Program-made: the position numbers and the translations under genes | In this document: positions 1 through 12,765 of the stretch, piece by piece | Numbering within the stretch: the stretch's first letter is position 1 | Layout of the letters: every line of letters begins with the position of its first letter | The notes under the pieces: generated by a model | Seen by the model: only the letters and a program-made list of their open reading frames with translations | The model's database searches: none | Told to the model about the DNA's origin: nothing | Source: Hanleya hanleyi | Taxonomy: Eukaryota; Mollusca; Polyplacophora; Lepidopleurida; Hanleyidae | Assembly (NCBI GenBank): GCA_036873755.1 | Contig: JAVTVY010018997.1 | Location: 1-64,000, forward strand | Direction of reading: 5' to 3' | DNA length: 64,000 bases

Positions 1-3000
1 AGAAGTTTGGTAGGATATCAGATACATGGGTAGCCAGAAACCCTCCCTGCTTTGCTTTCATCGTTTACAAGTATAAAGAGGATGCGGATGATGCCATTAA
101 GGAAATGGATGGCAAGTGAGTTGACTAGAATTGATAACAAAACATCGGTTGATACTAAGCATGCGAGGATCACGAGAAAATGTTTACCATAGCAAGCATC
201 GCCTCGAGCTATCACAATAGTTCCTGTGGTGTGGGCAGATCCATCTTCATTTTATCAAGTCAATTCCTACGTTCCCACTTCGAACTTCCCTTCATATATC
301 TGGACCCCTTCAATGTTCAAATAACTTATAAATAGGCACGAGACGTCGCTGACCTCGAAAACATTTGAAATTCGAAATGTCGCACAAGAGCGTTATTGAT
401 TGGCTGACCTAAATAGTGGGCACCTTATTAGGAGGAAAGATGCCACTAATAGAGTCTGAGGATGATTTCACTCTATGTGACTTCACTGGCAATCGATGTG
501 TACATTCTGATTGGTTCTTCTGTCGTTAGTAGGTGAAATTTACACCTTGGATTTTGAACACTGAAGGGGTCAGATAAATCAAGGCAGGTTCGAAGTGGGA
601 ACGTAGAAATTGGCTGGATAAAATGAAGATGGGGCAGATCATGTATATAACAAGGGTAAACATGCCTGTGCTTAATATTTTCTCAGGAAACTTGTTGAAG
701 GTTAACTTACCATGATTATAAAATGGGTAACCTATGGTAACCTGTAACCAGTGCTTTAGGGTTAAATACATGGTAACAATTGCATATTATTGTTACCCAT
801 AAAGGTTCTTCTAAAATTGAAATTAGGAGACTTCCAGGAGAATAGGGTTTACCGCTTATCATAACAGCACAGGCCTGGTAAATGTCTGGAATTGTTGAAA
901 AATGGATCCCATATTAATGTACACGTACAGCCTTTCTGACATCCCAATCAATTGACATAACATTCAACTTGAATGTTAGTGGACTTGGAACAATTTTATT
1001 CCTACGAAGTAGGCTAACATTTGCAAATTGTCCGGTAATGAGTCCTTCCGAATTCTTTCGTCGGCAAAATAAGGAGAACCGTTGACATTAGAACCTTGAT
1101 TTTTGGCATGAAGGTGCATTAGGGGACTGTTACCAGCAAGTACTGAGCTGACCTACTTTTGATGAAAACTTCTGGTGATTTTTGATGAAAAGTACTGGTG
1201 ACTCTGACTTGGGCCTTGCCCATCTCAATATAGGCAGGACTTCAACTGGGAGTCCAAGAGTTCAGTGCGCATCGGAGTCCTGATGCCTACCCTACTTCGT
1301 AGGTCCTGTGACGTTAGTCACACTGTTCACATGTGATTACAGGCATTGTCATTAAATTTTGGGTCGGAGGGGAGGGCTCCTGGGATGCCTTTTTAGTGCC
1401 CTGTTTCAAATTTGGACAGCCTAAGCCATGTTAAGTCTATTCCTTGTTTCTTTTCCCCTGCCCACTTGGATTGGTCAGCCCCAAATTGGACCGCTCAGCT
1501 TACAACACAAATAATTAAGACCTACCTGAAAGTGTTTTTAAGAATCTGCATTATAATATTGCAGGTTTTGGACAATATATAGTGTATAATTTTTGTGAAT
1601 GACACAAATTGGTACATATTGTGTCTATTTATCTAGGAAAACATGTACTAGAAAATGTAGTAGGTTGATGTTTGATTCAGTTGAAATTAGAAATGCATTG
1701 ATACCACCAAGTTTAATTTTGTGTTGAAAATGTGATCCGTGTTAGCGTGTTGACCATTTACCCGCTTTGGTTTTGGAGAGCATTATGGTCAATAAAACAA
1801 GGAATTGATTTAACATGGACTAACCAGATTTAATATCAAGGATAGGAAGTAGAACATGTTAATTTCAAGCTTGTATGCCGAGTCACAACTTGGTTCTTAC
1901 ATGTTGAAATGCTATATTAGTCGCTACATTACTGAAGCTTTTCGTGGAGCTTCCACTGTAGCCATGATAACATTGATGGTATCTTTATTTCCAAGGACAT
2001 TTTCTGGTGGAAGAATACGTGTGTCATATGCTCGCCCACGCACTAGAGGAAGGAAACGACGCAGTTTCGACCCAAACCTGCGATGTTACCAGTGTGGGGA
2101 GAAAGGTCACTTCTCCAGGGACTGTGATGAAATTTGGCGGAATCGCAACAGGCCCAGACCAAAAAACAGGTAGGTCCTCATAGTCCATGGTTAAATCAGT
2201 GTCATTACTGATGGTGTCAGCGGGATAGCTTGACTAGCCATGTAGAAACACTGAGAAGTTCACTTTTATCCTCTTTGGAATTTGAAATTCAACTATACAT
2301 GCTATACAGGCTGTGTGTTAAAGTAGAGATGACAAAATCTGTTGAGTAAGTTTCACAGCATCCATATGTACTGGATTACCTTGAGTACCCTATTTCAAAT
2401 TTAGACTAGCAGAAATTTTTTTTTTATGTCAAATGGGGCTAAATACTGTGGCATCGATATGTGATTTATCTCAGAAACTGAAAAGATAGTTTAGTGTCTG
2501 TTAGTTAAATTTGTAGAATGTTTGCAGAATTTCTCCTTGCAGATGCCTGAAGTTTTAACTGTTCAAATTAAGACACACTTTAATTTAGTATATATCACTG
2601 TCTTTTAATCAAGGCTCTTCTCAAATAGAAGATGAAGATAGAAATGAAAACAAATGCAGCATTACCGTACTACTTTCTCCAAGTACAGTGAAACCTGTGA
2701 ATACTGACACCTGGGTAAACCGACCAACCTTTAAATACTGACATTATCTGTTGTCCCAATATATAGTATTTTGAACCTTGATAAACCAGGACCCTGTCAA
2801 AACAGACACTATGATCTGGTCCCAAGCATTGTCGGTATACACAGGTTTCACTGTGTCTTTGACCAGAAACAAATTACTATTTTGGTCTTACTCTGGACAC
2901 ACTTGATAGCATTGCATTTCTTTCTAGAATTTCATAAAAATGGATTAATGTGAATAGGATAGACAGACTTTCTAATAAGACTCTCTTTGAGAACTCAATC

Positions 3001-6000
3001 TGTCTAGCCTAATTCATGTTGTTGAATTAAACAACTGACCTCAACCTAGAATAATTTTAAGGTTAAGTAGGTCACATCATAATATTATGATAACATTAAC
3101 TTAGGCTGTCCTCCACTTTCCTTAGTCGAGCTAATCTGAGTATCTTGATATGCTTGAAGGTGAACAAAGTACAATTTGGTCACACTGGTTTTTGGCGGAT
3201 TGAATCGGTTCACAGATAAATGTTTCGGAAATGCACATCTGACGAAATAAAGGAGCAGTTATGGTAACGTACGAGAAACTGTTAGATGTCATGTTAATAA
3301 AGCCGAAAAATTGTTTTGTTTTTTTTAATTCTGCACAAAAATTGGGTTTGGGACAGATAAAATAAAATGTTTGATATTGTTAATGCTTTCATGTAGAGAC
3401 AAAACTGACAAACAACTTCTTCATCTGACATTTGAAATTATATTTGGGCTTTCATCAATTTTGGCTCTTTCGTATACATTTTATCATGGAATTGTTCATA
3501 TCTCAAATATGCCACCTTGAACCAAAAAAAATCTACTCTTATCAATTTCAACATATCTACCTTGATATTACATCAAAATATTATTTCGGTTCAAGGGGTC
3601 ACCCAAAAAGGCCAAAAACAAACGGAAGCATTTAAGCTCAATTTCAAGTGCTGATTTACGTCACTAGTGACTCTGAGCATGAACAATATAAAACTTGGCT
3701 ATTTGGCTGTAAGAAACACGGCTTCTTGTGCGGAATTAAAGAGATGAGTTTTTGGCCTACTAACGAAGACCTCTAGAGGGGAGCTTTTCATTTGTTAACA
3801 TAACGACTCCTTTCATTTCAGTTCTCCATCCACATATGACGTCAATAAAACACACTACTATCATGATTGTGTACATGACATGCTCATACATATTATAATG
3901 TTTCAGTATTCCAGACATGCCTGAAAAATAGAATAATATCACTCTGGTGTTAATTAATATATCCACAACTTTTGGAGTTTGGGTTGATTACCTATTGTCA
4001 CATTTCTGTTCTTCCCATCCCTGCTAGGGCACATTCACCTTATATTAATATCCTGTACATAGTATTTAGACTAGGCTACGTAAATTACCCAGAGCTGGAT
4101 TTGCACCCTGCAGACATCCAAATAGTTTGCGTATTACTTAGATCAAGGTTACATGTACCTGGTATGACCACAGGACAGAGACAGATTGGGTTCATGAAGC
4201 AATTATATTGATTCATTGACCGTCTTGTTGTATGCATGCTTCCCACTGTCTGATTGCTGCTTGATGCGTTGAATTGTATACAGAACTCGCTGAATGACTG
4301 CAGGGTGTACTTGCTATTCAGTGAAGTTTACATAGCCTGGTTTAGCTCGGTCATGCGGGGTCCTATTTTAGCCACTCCCAACCCAACTAACATGATCATG
4401 TACACAAACTAATACTGATAAAACCTATGTTTGCACCAACCATTTAGGGCAGTTATAAAACCCTGCTATCATGATGAAGGGAGATAATCCAGGGTTAACA
4501 TCATTATGTGGTGTGTGTCGTTTACCTGAACACACCATTGTGCTTCTCCGTTCTCCCAAGGGCCCTAGGTGGCCGAGTGGTCTAAGGCATTTCGCTGGTG
4601 ATCGCTTGCCTCACACTGCTGAACCGGCATGAGTTCAAGCCCCACTGGTGCATGTGTGAAAGTTTGCCAGTTACTTCCTGATGGGGGGTTCTCTCGATTT
4701 GAGTGAAATAACCTGGACTGTGACATTAGACCAAATCTTACCCCCCTCTCCGTTTTCCCCATCTTTATTCATTCACAGTGAGGATGTTCATTTTCCCATT
4801 GTATCCTGCAGCCACATTATAGCACATTATGAACTTTTTCATTGGCTCATCCACTATAAATTTATATGGGTTGGGGAGTGATGAGATCCACCTTGCCGAC
4901 CCTTTTATCTAAGGTCTCGCTCCTATTCCATTTGTAAATGATTTTTGAGGATAGATGTATATCTGAGATGATTTTTCTCACAGCAGTGAAATTTAACCTG
5001 GCCAAATAGACCCAAGCTTGGACTTCCTTTTTTGATTCTAGAATTTCATTAAAACTTTATTCAAATTGCAAGACAATTGTCAATACCTGATCTGGCTTCG
5101 ATGTTATTTTTGAGCACGCTGCTGTTGGGTTTGCAATGTCATTCCTGTATGGACTGGCCATTTCGGCATCATGAAATCAGCCTTCTATATTGGTTCCAGA
5201 CTACTGCTTTGCGTAATTTGGGTTATCTCAAAATTTTGCAAACCGTGTCTAGTTGAACAAGTCGTATCCTGAGCCTAGTTCCTGGCCAAAGTTCCATTGC
5301 TGTTGGAAAAATTGTTCCCAAAATTTTGCAAATGAACTGTGGGACAGACTTGGGACTGCCATATATTGCATCATGAGGAGATTTATACCGTGGATAAGAT
5401 GCTTGTATGTGGGCAGAGTTGTTTCCCATTGTATATACTCAAATATACAAATTTATAAAATGATAATATGTATGATGTGCAGAGTCCTTGTCCTAGCTTA
5501 CGTTACCTGGTGTGTCTGAATGTCTGGTGTTCGTTTACAACATGCTGCATTTTCATCAAGTATGAATGCTTAGAATATACATGTAGTTTGCATTATGTTA
5601 CCATTTTGGAGATGAATCAAATGTAATATCATCATTCATTCATATCTATCACATGGTATATTGGGTCTGTTTGTATCATCTGACAATATCCTAGTACTTC
5701 TCTCACAGGCAGGCAGCATTGCTCCAAAATTCATTCTCCTTGTACGTCATGTATCAAAGTCTGTACCTCCTCACAGTGGGACAACCATTGGCATGATTGA
5801 TTGATGTAACATATCAACCAAATAACAGTGTTATGGACAACAACCTGAAAATTCGCAGTCAAGAGAAGGAAAAAACATCCCAACCAAGCCGCTAGTCATT
5901 TTGGGAAGTATTTCCCTTCTCGAGAGGGATCATTTTTACCCCTCAGCCTATTAGGCTGCGGGGTCTTGTCGTTGGCATGTACGTCCGGTCGGTCGTCCGG

Positions 6001-9000
6001 TCGTTAACAATTCTTGTGATCGATCTAGAAACCGAACCGTTGCTTCTAGAGACTTCAAATTTGGTATACAGAATTGTTGGGTGGTCAACCACAAGCCTAT
6101 TGAATCTGGACCCGATTGGTTGGAAACTTTGGCAGCCATCTTTAATTTATGCGAAACCATCACAGCTTTCTTGTTACCAAGCTTTTTTTAGAACGACTTA
6201 CCCTAGGCACACCAAACTTGCCGTGCACATCCATATGCTCATTACCCAGAACCCTATTGAATCTGGACCCGATTGGGTGGAAACTTTGGCGGCCATCTGT
6301 AATTTATGCGAAACCATGAATCTTGTGTATCTCGGAAACCATTTTGCTGTTCAGTGTGAAACTTTGTAGAGATTATCGATACATCAAGAAACTTTGAAGG
6401 AATGACCAAACCAGTTTTCCTGATTAGGTGAAAGCCTTGGTGGCCATCTTCAATTTATGCAGAATCTTTAATGATGTATTTCTTTGATACCATTGAAGTG
6501 TTCTATACGAAACTTCTTGTTACCAAGCTTTCTTTAGAACGACTTACCCTAGGCACACCAAACTTGCCGTGCACATCCATACGCTCATTACTCAGAACCC
6601 TATTGAATCTGGACCCGATTGGGTGGAAACTTTGGCGGCCATCTTTAATTTATGCAAAACCATTAATCTTGTGTATCTCGGAAACCATTTTGCTGTTCAG
6701 TGTGAAACATTGTAGAGATTATCGATACATCAAGAAACTTTGAAGGAATGACTGAACCAGTTTTCCTGATTAGGTGAAAGCCTTGGCGGCCATCTTTAAT
6801 TTATGCAGAATCTTTAATGATGTATTTCTTTGATACCATTGAAGTGTTCTATACGAAACTTGGTATACAGCATCGATGTATCAAGAGACTTGACTTGCAC
6901 TGAATAACCACATCAATTCTTCTGAGAGGCGGGAAGGATGGCCGGCCATTTTTAATTTATGCAAAATCATTAATGATCTCTATCTCTGATACCGTTTAAG
7001 TGCTCGATATAAAATTTGATAAACATCATCGATGCAGCAAGAGACTTATGATGAATGACAGAACTGGTTTCTCTGATTGGGTGGAAATCTTGGTGGCCAT
7101 CTTTAATTTATGCAAAATCTTTAATGATATATATCTCGGATACCATTTAAGTGTTTTATATGAAACTTGGTATACAGCATCGATGTATCAAGACACTCGC
7201 AATGAAGATCAGTTCCTCTGAATGACCGGAAGGATAGGCGGCCATCTTTAATTTATGCAAAATCATTAATGATCTCTCTCTGATACCGTTCAAGTGCTCG
7301 ATGTAAAATTTGATATACATCATCAGTGCATCAAGAAACTTACGATGAATAACAGAACTGGTTTCTCTGATTGGGCGGACTTTCTACATCACTAAGGAGC
7401 CACTGTTCAGCAACTAATGTTGTCATACTTGGAGACTTCAACAATGACTTCGCTGTCGAATCGGCTGAAACAACCAAGATAAACGACTTATTCCAAGAGC
7501 ATCCATGGGCTCTTTCCCTTAATCCACACCCCAACCATAGATCTTAGGACAACCATTGACCAGATTTTCACCAATTTCAAACTCACAGATATACAATTTG
7601 GTGTCCATGAAACATATTATTCATATCACAAGGCTGTTTGGATTGCCATCCACCCATCCTCATCCTCTGCTTGATCACAGATGGAAAGAGACAGACAATC
7701 AACTGGTACACAGAGATTCATACAGTTATTGCTATCAAAGACTTTTATTATTGTTTAGATTATTATTAGGGTTCAAAGCCAAAATGGCTTGAAGCCTTTT
7801 GTTTTTGTTCAGAATATTTCTGTTCTTCCGCCATATTTTTCGCACATGCTACGTCAAAATATTTATTATAATCCTTCAATGCATCTAACATCCCACACTG
7901 AATTTATCATATTGTAATCTTTTACAAGCCACTGCTAAAGCATCTTCTGCATTCAACCAAATCTTTCAGGCTTTTACATATGCATTTTTCATTCATTGTG
8001 TACCAATATACACTGACTAAAACTGTCTGGCTGAGGGGTTGTTGCACCTTTTAGGTGCTGCCTCATGTTTCCATATAATTTAAATCATGACTTGTATTTA
8101 AGTAAAATTATCAATGACTCTCTGAGGGAACGTTACTGAAGCGCATCATTCTTCCAGCATCGTGATCCATGTAGATCAGCCTGCGTCACATGCGCAAGAT
8201 GTCTAATCGCAGCCCGTTATCTCACATAGGTTCTACAGAGTATTATATGGAAAAATGTTATCCATAACAAAGCTGTTATTTGGTTGGTAATTCCTAGCTC
8301 CGGTGGGGCCTTCTTCTATACCATTTGAGAACAAGGCCCCGAAGCCAAATCACTCACCAGATGTAGTTTTTGGGAAAGTGCTGGACGGGTAATATTTGCC
8401 GAACCCGTTGACCATAACCAATAAAATAATTCCATTCTATGCCCACTTACCTTTCATAAGACACCTTGTTTTTGAGTGACTGTCCATTTTTGGCTTTGCA
8501 AGACATCTAAACTCTGAGGAGGGGGTAAAACTTGCATCGATCAGAAAGTCAATTACGAGCCACAACACCGCGCCACAAACACTACACACACAGCGGCGAT
8601 CTGGACAGTTCTACCCCCCTGTCAGAGTTTAGACGTCTTGCAAAACTGAAAATGGACAGTCGCTCATAAACAAGGTGGACATGAATCAAAATATTTTTTG
8701 GTTATGGTAAACGGGTTTGGCAAATATTTCCCGCCGGTTGTATTTCAGCAACTACATCTGGTGAGTGGTTTGGCTCCAGGGCCTTGTTCTCGCGTAGTAT
8801 AGAAAAAGGCCTGAAATCAGAGGCCATCACACACTGACAGGAGGAGTCGCAGTCTCTGATATAACTAGATCTTGGTCAAAATGACTACAGACTTTATATT
8901 ATTATTATTGTTAACAACTTGTTTATAAAACTGTAGAGAATTCTGAATATCAAAACTGTCCAATCCATTACTTGTGATCATCACCAAATGAACAGAGTAC

Positions 9001-12000
9001 TTGGACAACCAATGTGTATAACTAGCATATTTCTTTGTGCAAAGACAAATACGTTCATTTTACTTTCCACATCATTTTCCATCATCCCTCATATAGTTTC
9101 CACATCATTTTCCATCATCCCTCATAGCACAAAATGCATTTTCCAATAAACTGTTATCAAAACATTCTTAAGGTATGTGGCTAAAGCATTTATACAACTG
9201 CTACTCTTTTTTTGGTTGGGTTCAGATTTTGAAGTGGAAGATTTATGATTATTTTTTTCTCAAAGTTTGAAAGATTTTTTGTTGATATGAACTGTTAATT
9301 ATACATGTACGTAGCACTGAATTACTTTGCTCTTTGTGCCCGTGTTTTCATGATTCAGGCCTGGTGGTAACAGTATGGTTCTTGATGGTAGATTGGTTAG
9401 AATTGGCTCAGTGTTGGTCACATGGGGTGGTCACATGGTGTCACCAGAGCCCTTCCATTGGTAGTCTGTTATAATGGTGGCTGATCCATGCAATATGGCA
9501 ATGGTATATATGGTCGGATGTCAGGGAGAGAGAGAAGGTGTGATGGATAGAGAGAGAGAGACCGGGGCTCCACTTGGGGCCCCGACTCTCAAAGTAATCC
9601 ATGTAACAGGCCTGACCTATGACCTGCCACACACGGTAAGTATTTGACCCCATATGGTTCATGTTTAGTGGCTAGTTAGTCCTGTTCAGTTAATCGTTTC
9701 TGTTATCATGAGATGTTGTCACCTACACAGCAAATGTCTGGGGAAGCATATTCCAGGCAAAGCCATGAACAGTGCAAGATCCACAAACAGCCAGCCATAC
9801 CACAGGGCTGTTAAAATGCAGATGGAGACCATTGCAGTCAATATTGCAAACTCCCCAATAGACAAAGAAACCAAAACGTATGTGCTTGGTGGGTAGTTCA
9901 GTAGCATCCAAAGCCCTCCAGTTATGGGTCAATTAAAAAACAAATACTGAAGTTTCGAGAGGAAGAAAAAACAGTAGAACTCTGTATTTGAAGTGACAAA
10001 TAGCTGTATAATGTGACCTATGGCTCATGTACAATATATGGTCATACTGCCTGTGAAGTGACAGAAAATCTTTCCTGTTGTTAAAGATGTAATCAGCCTC
10101 AAATCTAGGCTGAAATCGATCTCTCCCAAACTCCGCGAAAGTGACATATATGTTACGACAGGTACAAAATAAAACACATTTAACCATAAACAACTCAACT
10201 TGTTTCCACCATTCACGAGAAAATAGAAGGAATTTGTGTTTTCGACGGCTTTGTCAACAAGCGTTTATACACGTGTGGTGCGTTCTGGCCATTCTAAAAT
10301 CTCTCTGTTTGGGCTAATTTATCTTGCCACACACAGAGTTTCAATGTTTTTGGCAATGCAGTGTAACCCAAAACAGGCATATTACATTAGGGCAAAGATG
10401 GACATATCGAATCTTCTGACTCTGGTGGGGCATTTCTCTTCTTTACATGATTCAGAGCCCTGCTAATTGTTTAGAAAAATACCCGGCAGGTCATATTTGT
10501 CACGGCTGTCTGCCATGAATGATAAAATAATTTAATTCTATGTCACCTTTTCCTAAGAATTCTGGTAAATGAATGAATGTCCATTTTTGGCTTCACACCT
10601 GTCACAAGAGACAGGAACTTGGACGAGTCGACAGATGCCTCATCAATTATATGCTTGCCACAACCATCACAATGGCTTTTCTGTAAGCATTCATGTGATG
10701 TTTGCGTCTAGTGGAAATTGATGAGGCATCTGTTGACACCTCTAAGTTTGTTTCTCATAATGCAAAACAATTGGCAGTCACGCATAAACTAGGACTCTAA
10801 CCGAAAAGTATGAATTATATGGGGACATCTTTCATGTCCGGTGTGTTGTCAAACCATTATTTTTGCATCTGCCTGAAGGGTCCATGGTTAAACAAAAGTG
10901 CAACTGAATCAGACAATATTAGCTATGAACATCAACAACGGACATGTAAGTGTTCAGAAAAAAACCTCGGTCAAAATTTTATTACCTGGAGACGTACCAA
11001 TTGCTTCCCTAGATGTTGCCATGTTACTAGTATATAATTGCTCCATTTTCATTTTTTATTTATTTTCCATCTATTCGTGCTTGTGTCTCGTTGTGCACTA
11101 TATTTACTCATAAACTGTCTTACATTGGCTTACATGCACCCAGTATCTGCATCCCTCACTGTAAACTGTGTCTGTGTCTGTTTGGATAAGATATTCGCTG
11201 TGAATTGCTCAAGCCTTTTCATTACAATGTAAATGTCTTCATGACCTTGACCTATTTGTAGTTGGCCTAGTTAGAATTGTCTGCATCATGGCCTTGTATT
11301 TTACACATTTCATGCAATGTTCTTCAGGGCATACACAAGATCACGTTCCCGATCACGGTCGAGGTCAAGGTCACGTTCCCGGGACCGAAGGGCTAGCCGA
11401 AAGAGTCACCGCAGTCGCAGCAGAAGCAGGTACGTACATTTACAAGTTGTCACTGTAAGACAGCATAGACTGGTCTCGGTATTCAATGTATTGTCATCAA
11501 TTACCCGTCAGATTTAGGGGCATTTATCTCCTTCAGTGGTGAAGGGTCCTTGATGTGAGCAGAACCCGCTTCCAAGGATACGATTTTGCATGAAATAATA
11601 GACTCGAATAGATCTTAACCAATAGCATTTTGAAATGAAAATAAATTAGGTTGAGACTAGTTCAATTCATAGACAGCATCACAACATTTGTAGTCGTCGT
11701 ATCACTCTAGAGACACTACAGTAAAACCTTTGTATACCGACCATGCTTGGGACCAGATTATAGTATCGGTTTTGACGGTTTTGTTGCATTGAGGTTCAAA
11801 ATATTTTAAGTTTGAGTATTGAGTGATTTAGATTGATTGCACTGCACAAACCTGCCACTTTGTATTGAATTTTATCCAGGAGCCGCTCCAAGTCGAAGAA
11901 AGATAAAAAGAGGTCTAGGAGTCGAAGTGGCAGTCGCGACAAAAGCAGAAAGAGCAAGAAGAGCTCGAGACGCTCCAGCTCAAGGGAAAAACGAAAGAGC

Positions 12001-12765
12001 AAGTCAGAGTCTGAGGATAGCAAGGAAAAAATCAAGGAGAAATCGGGAGAGGCGACGGAGGAAAAATCAGGAGATTTGGCCGAGAAATCCGAAGATGTGT
12101 CAGAGGAGAAATCCGGCTGTATGCCAGTGGATGAAAGTGGAAATGCCCCAGTGGTGAAGACTGAAAGTGCATCAGATATGGACGCAGCAGAAGAGCAGAA
12201 AGAAGATGGTGGCGAGAATATGGATGTAGAGGAGGAGAAGACAGAACATTCTGAGGCAGCAGAGAGTTCTGGAGATGTTGAGGGGAGTGTGGAGAAGTCG
12301 CCCATCAATGGAGAAGCTGCTGAGGATAGTGGAGTCGCTGAGGGACCAGAAGAGACCAGCAAGTCCCCTGAGGCTGAGTAAGTCAATTCTGGGTAAGGAG
12401 GACATGTTCGTGTCACTCTGAGTGTGCTCCTGACCCCACCATCAAACTCCTGATCTAAGCCTCGCTCCACTCCATATTTTCTGGAAGCTTACATCATTGT
12501 ACACTTCTGAGACACATTCAGTACACCTGGGGATAGTTCTCACCGTATATCTCCTGAACTAAGCCTCTTTCCACCCCATAACCTCATATTCAGAAATCTT
12601 CTATCATTGTACACTTGTGCCATCGCTTAAAAGTTTTTTCAGCAATTCTAACAAAAGTCTAACTATATGTAGCATGTAAGCTCTAAATGGCTCTTCCGTT
12701 TAATTTAATTCTTGATTGTCTTTTATCTCAGACAGGGAGCTGATGTAGACACTGAGGACACTTGA
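1..12765 (+). CDS. SRSF7/9G8-like SR splicing factor, 3' part (5' end outside window)
   Basis: Nuclear SR protein that binds RNA through an RRM and CCHC zinc knuckle and recruits partners through an RS domain; the family acts in splice-site choice and mRNA export. Five coding exons lie in the window: about 3-115, 1996-2169, 11328-11429, 11880-12377 and 12732-12765. All junctions are GT-AG and every phase matches. The first exon holds the second half of an RRM with RNP1-like PPCFAFIVY (families usually have PPGFAFVEF). The second carries the zinc knuckle CYQCGEKGHFSRDC, diagnostic of the SRSF7/RSZ class. The third is an RS-repeat exon. The fourth starts RS-rich and then becomes a long acidic Glu/Lys/Ser tail, unlike vertebrate SRSF7, which stays RS-rich. 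The RRM start lies before base 1. Confident family; orthology to SRSF7 rather than SRSF3 rests on the zinc knuckle. Confidence 0.92.
3..115 (+). CDS. SRSF7-like exon: C-terminal half of RRM
   Basis: Reads KFGRISDTWVARNPPCFAF and onward to EMDGK. It ends GGC AA before the donor GTGAGT at 116 (phase 2). Bases 1-2 are AG and may be the acceptor, so this could be a whole exon. The VARNPP segment is characteristic of the SRSF3/SRSF7 RRM. Confidence 0.88.
1996..2169 (+). CDS. SRSF7-like exon: end of RRM and CCHC zinc knuckle
   Basis: The acceptor is TTCCAAG before 1996, and the first G completes the split Lys codon. The exon encodes GGRIRVSYARP, a basic linker, FDPNLRCYQCGEKGHFSRDC and a basic stretch. 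The FDPN-x-RCY-CGEKGH string matches the SRSF7 zinc knuckle. The donor is AG|GTAGGT, phase 2. Confidence 0.93.
4562..4745 (+). repeat. tRNA-derived SINE (Ser/Leu-type head)
   Basis: An A-box-like GTGGCCGAGTGGTCTAAGGC at 4569 and B-box-like GAGTTCAAGCC at 4631 have the spacing of a class II (Ser/Leu) tRNA promoter. They are followed by a non-tRNA body. The cloverleaf does not close, so this is a SINE head rather than a tRNA gene. Confidence 0.72.
5939..8038 (+). repeat. Hairpin-headed block of degenerate ~150-bp repeats
   Basis: Begins with a GC-rich hairpin (CCCCTCAGCC, loop, GGCTGCGGGG) and GTCCGGTCGGTCGTCCGG. About eight degenerate units spaced roughly 150 bp follow, each carrying GGCCATCTTTAATTTATGC. 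Within it 6168-6514 and 6515-6861 are a near-identical tandem duplication of about 346 bp. GGCTGAGGGG at 8,029 is the inverse of the starting CCCCTCAGCC and may mark the other end. Short ORFs here are repeat-encoded and not genes. Confidence 0.6.
7385..7660 (+). pseudogene. LINE endonuclease-domain relic
   Basis: VVILGDFNNDF around 7,420-7,452, and after a stop and frame change TIDQIFTNF and YYSYHKAVW. This order (GDFN, then TIDxIFTN, then SxHKAVW) is the C-terminal half of the apurinic-type endonuclease of non-LTR retrotransposons. It has in-frame stops and no RT follows, so it is a dead fragment inside the repeat block. Confidence 0.65.
8309..8812. mobile_element. Foldback element with ~230-bp inverted arms
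   Basis: The left arm begins GGCCTTCTTCTATACCA and the right arm ends with its near complement. Internal landmarks are mirrored: CTCACCAGATGTAG with CTACATCTGGTGAG, and TGTCCATTTTTGGC with a near complement. The centre at about 8,540-8,600 is unpaired. No coding capacity, so probably a non-autonomous DNA element. Confidence 0.75.
10440..10800. mobile_element. Decayed foldback related to the 8.3-kb element
   Basis: Contains the same TGTCCATTTTTGGCTT segment and ATGATAAAATAATT as the 8.3-kb element. The inner arms GATGCCTCATCAATT and AATTGATGAGGCATCTG are inverted. Outer parts are eroded. Confidence 0.55.
11328..11429 (+). CDS. SRSF7-like exon: RS repeats
   Basis: Short exon that is almost pure Arg-Ser dipeptide with a small DRRASRKSHRS break. 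Acceptor TTCTTCAG, donor AG|GTACGT; 102 bp, phase 2 in and out. This is the target region for SR protein kinases in the family. Confidence 0.92.
11880..12377 (+). CDS. SRSF7-like exon: RS/KS region then acidic tail
   Basis: 498-bp exon, acceptor TTATCCAG, donor GA|GTAAGT. About the first 45 residues are basic Ser/Arg/Lys. The rest is acidic, with repeated EEKSG and EKSxD patterns and many Ser-Pro or Ser-Glu sites. The sequence is low-complexity and probably disordered. Long antisense and out-of-frame ORFs over this exon are shadows of the biased codon use. Confidence 0.9.
12732..12765 (+). CDS. SRSF7-like terminal coding exon
   Basis: Acceptor TTTATCTCAG. The first A completes a split Glu codon, then QGADVDTEDT and TGA. 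The frame agrees with the preceding phase-2 exon, which fixes the C-terminus. Confidence 0.85.

Larger units (their letters stand above)
2170..11327 (+). other. 9.2-kb intron of the SRSF7-like gene
   Basis: Bounded by GTAGGT and TTCTTCAG. Contains the SINE (4.56 kb), repeat block (5.94-8.04 kb), foldbacks (8.3 and 10.4 kb), a 34-bp direct duplication near 9,062-9,126 and a GA-rich stretch at 9,530-9,560. 2,170-4,560 and 9,130-10,430 show no recognised feature. SR genes commonly keep a conserved poison exon in a long intron; I could not identify one here. Confidence 0.7.

Noticed and set aside
4562..4650. Possible tRNA gene (Ser/Leu-like A and B boxes)
   Set aside because: Acceptor and anticodon stems do not close and a SINE-type body follows.
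11796..12470. 224-codon minus-strand ORF
   Set aside because: Mirror of the repetitive acidic exon of the SR protein; low-complexity Ser/Leu product with no domain.
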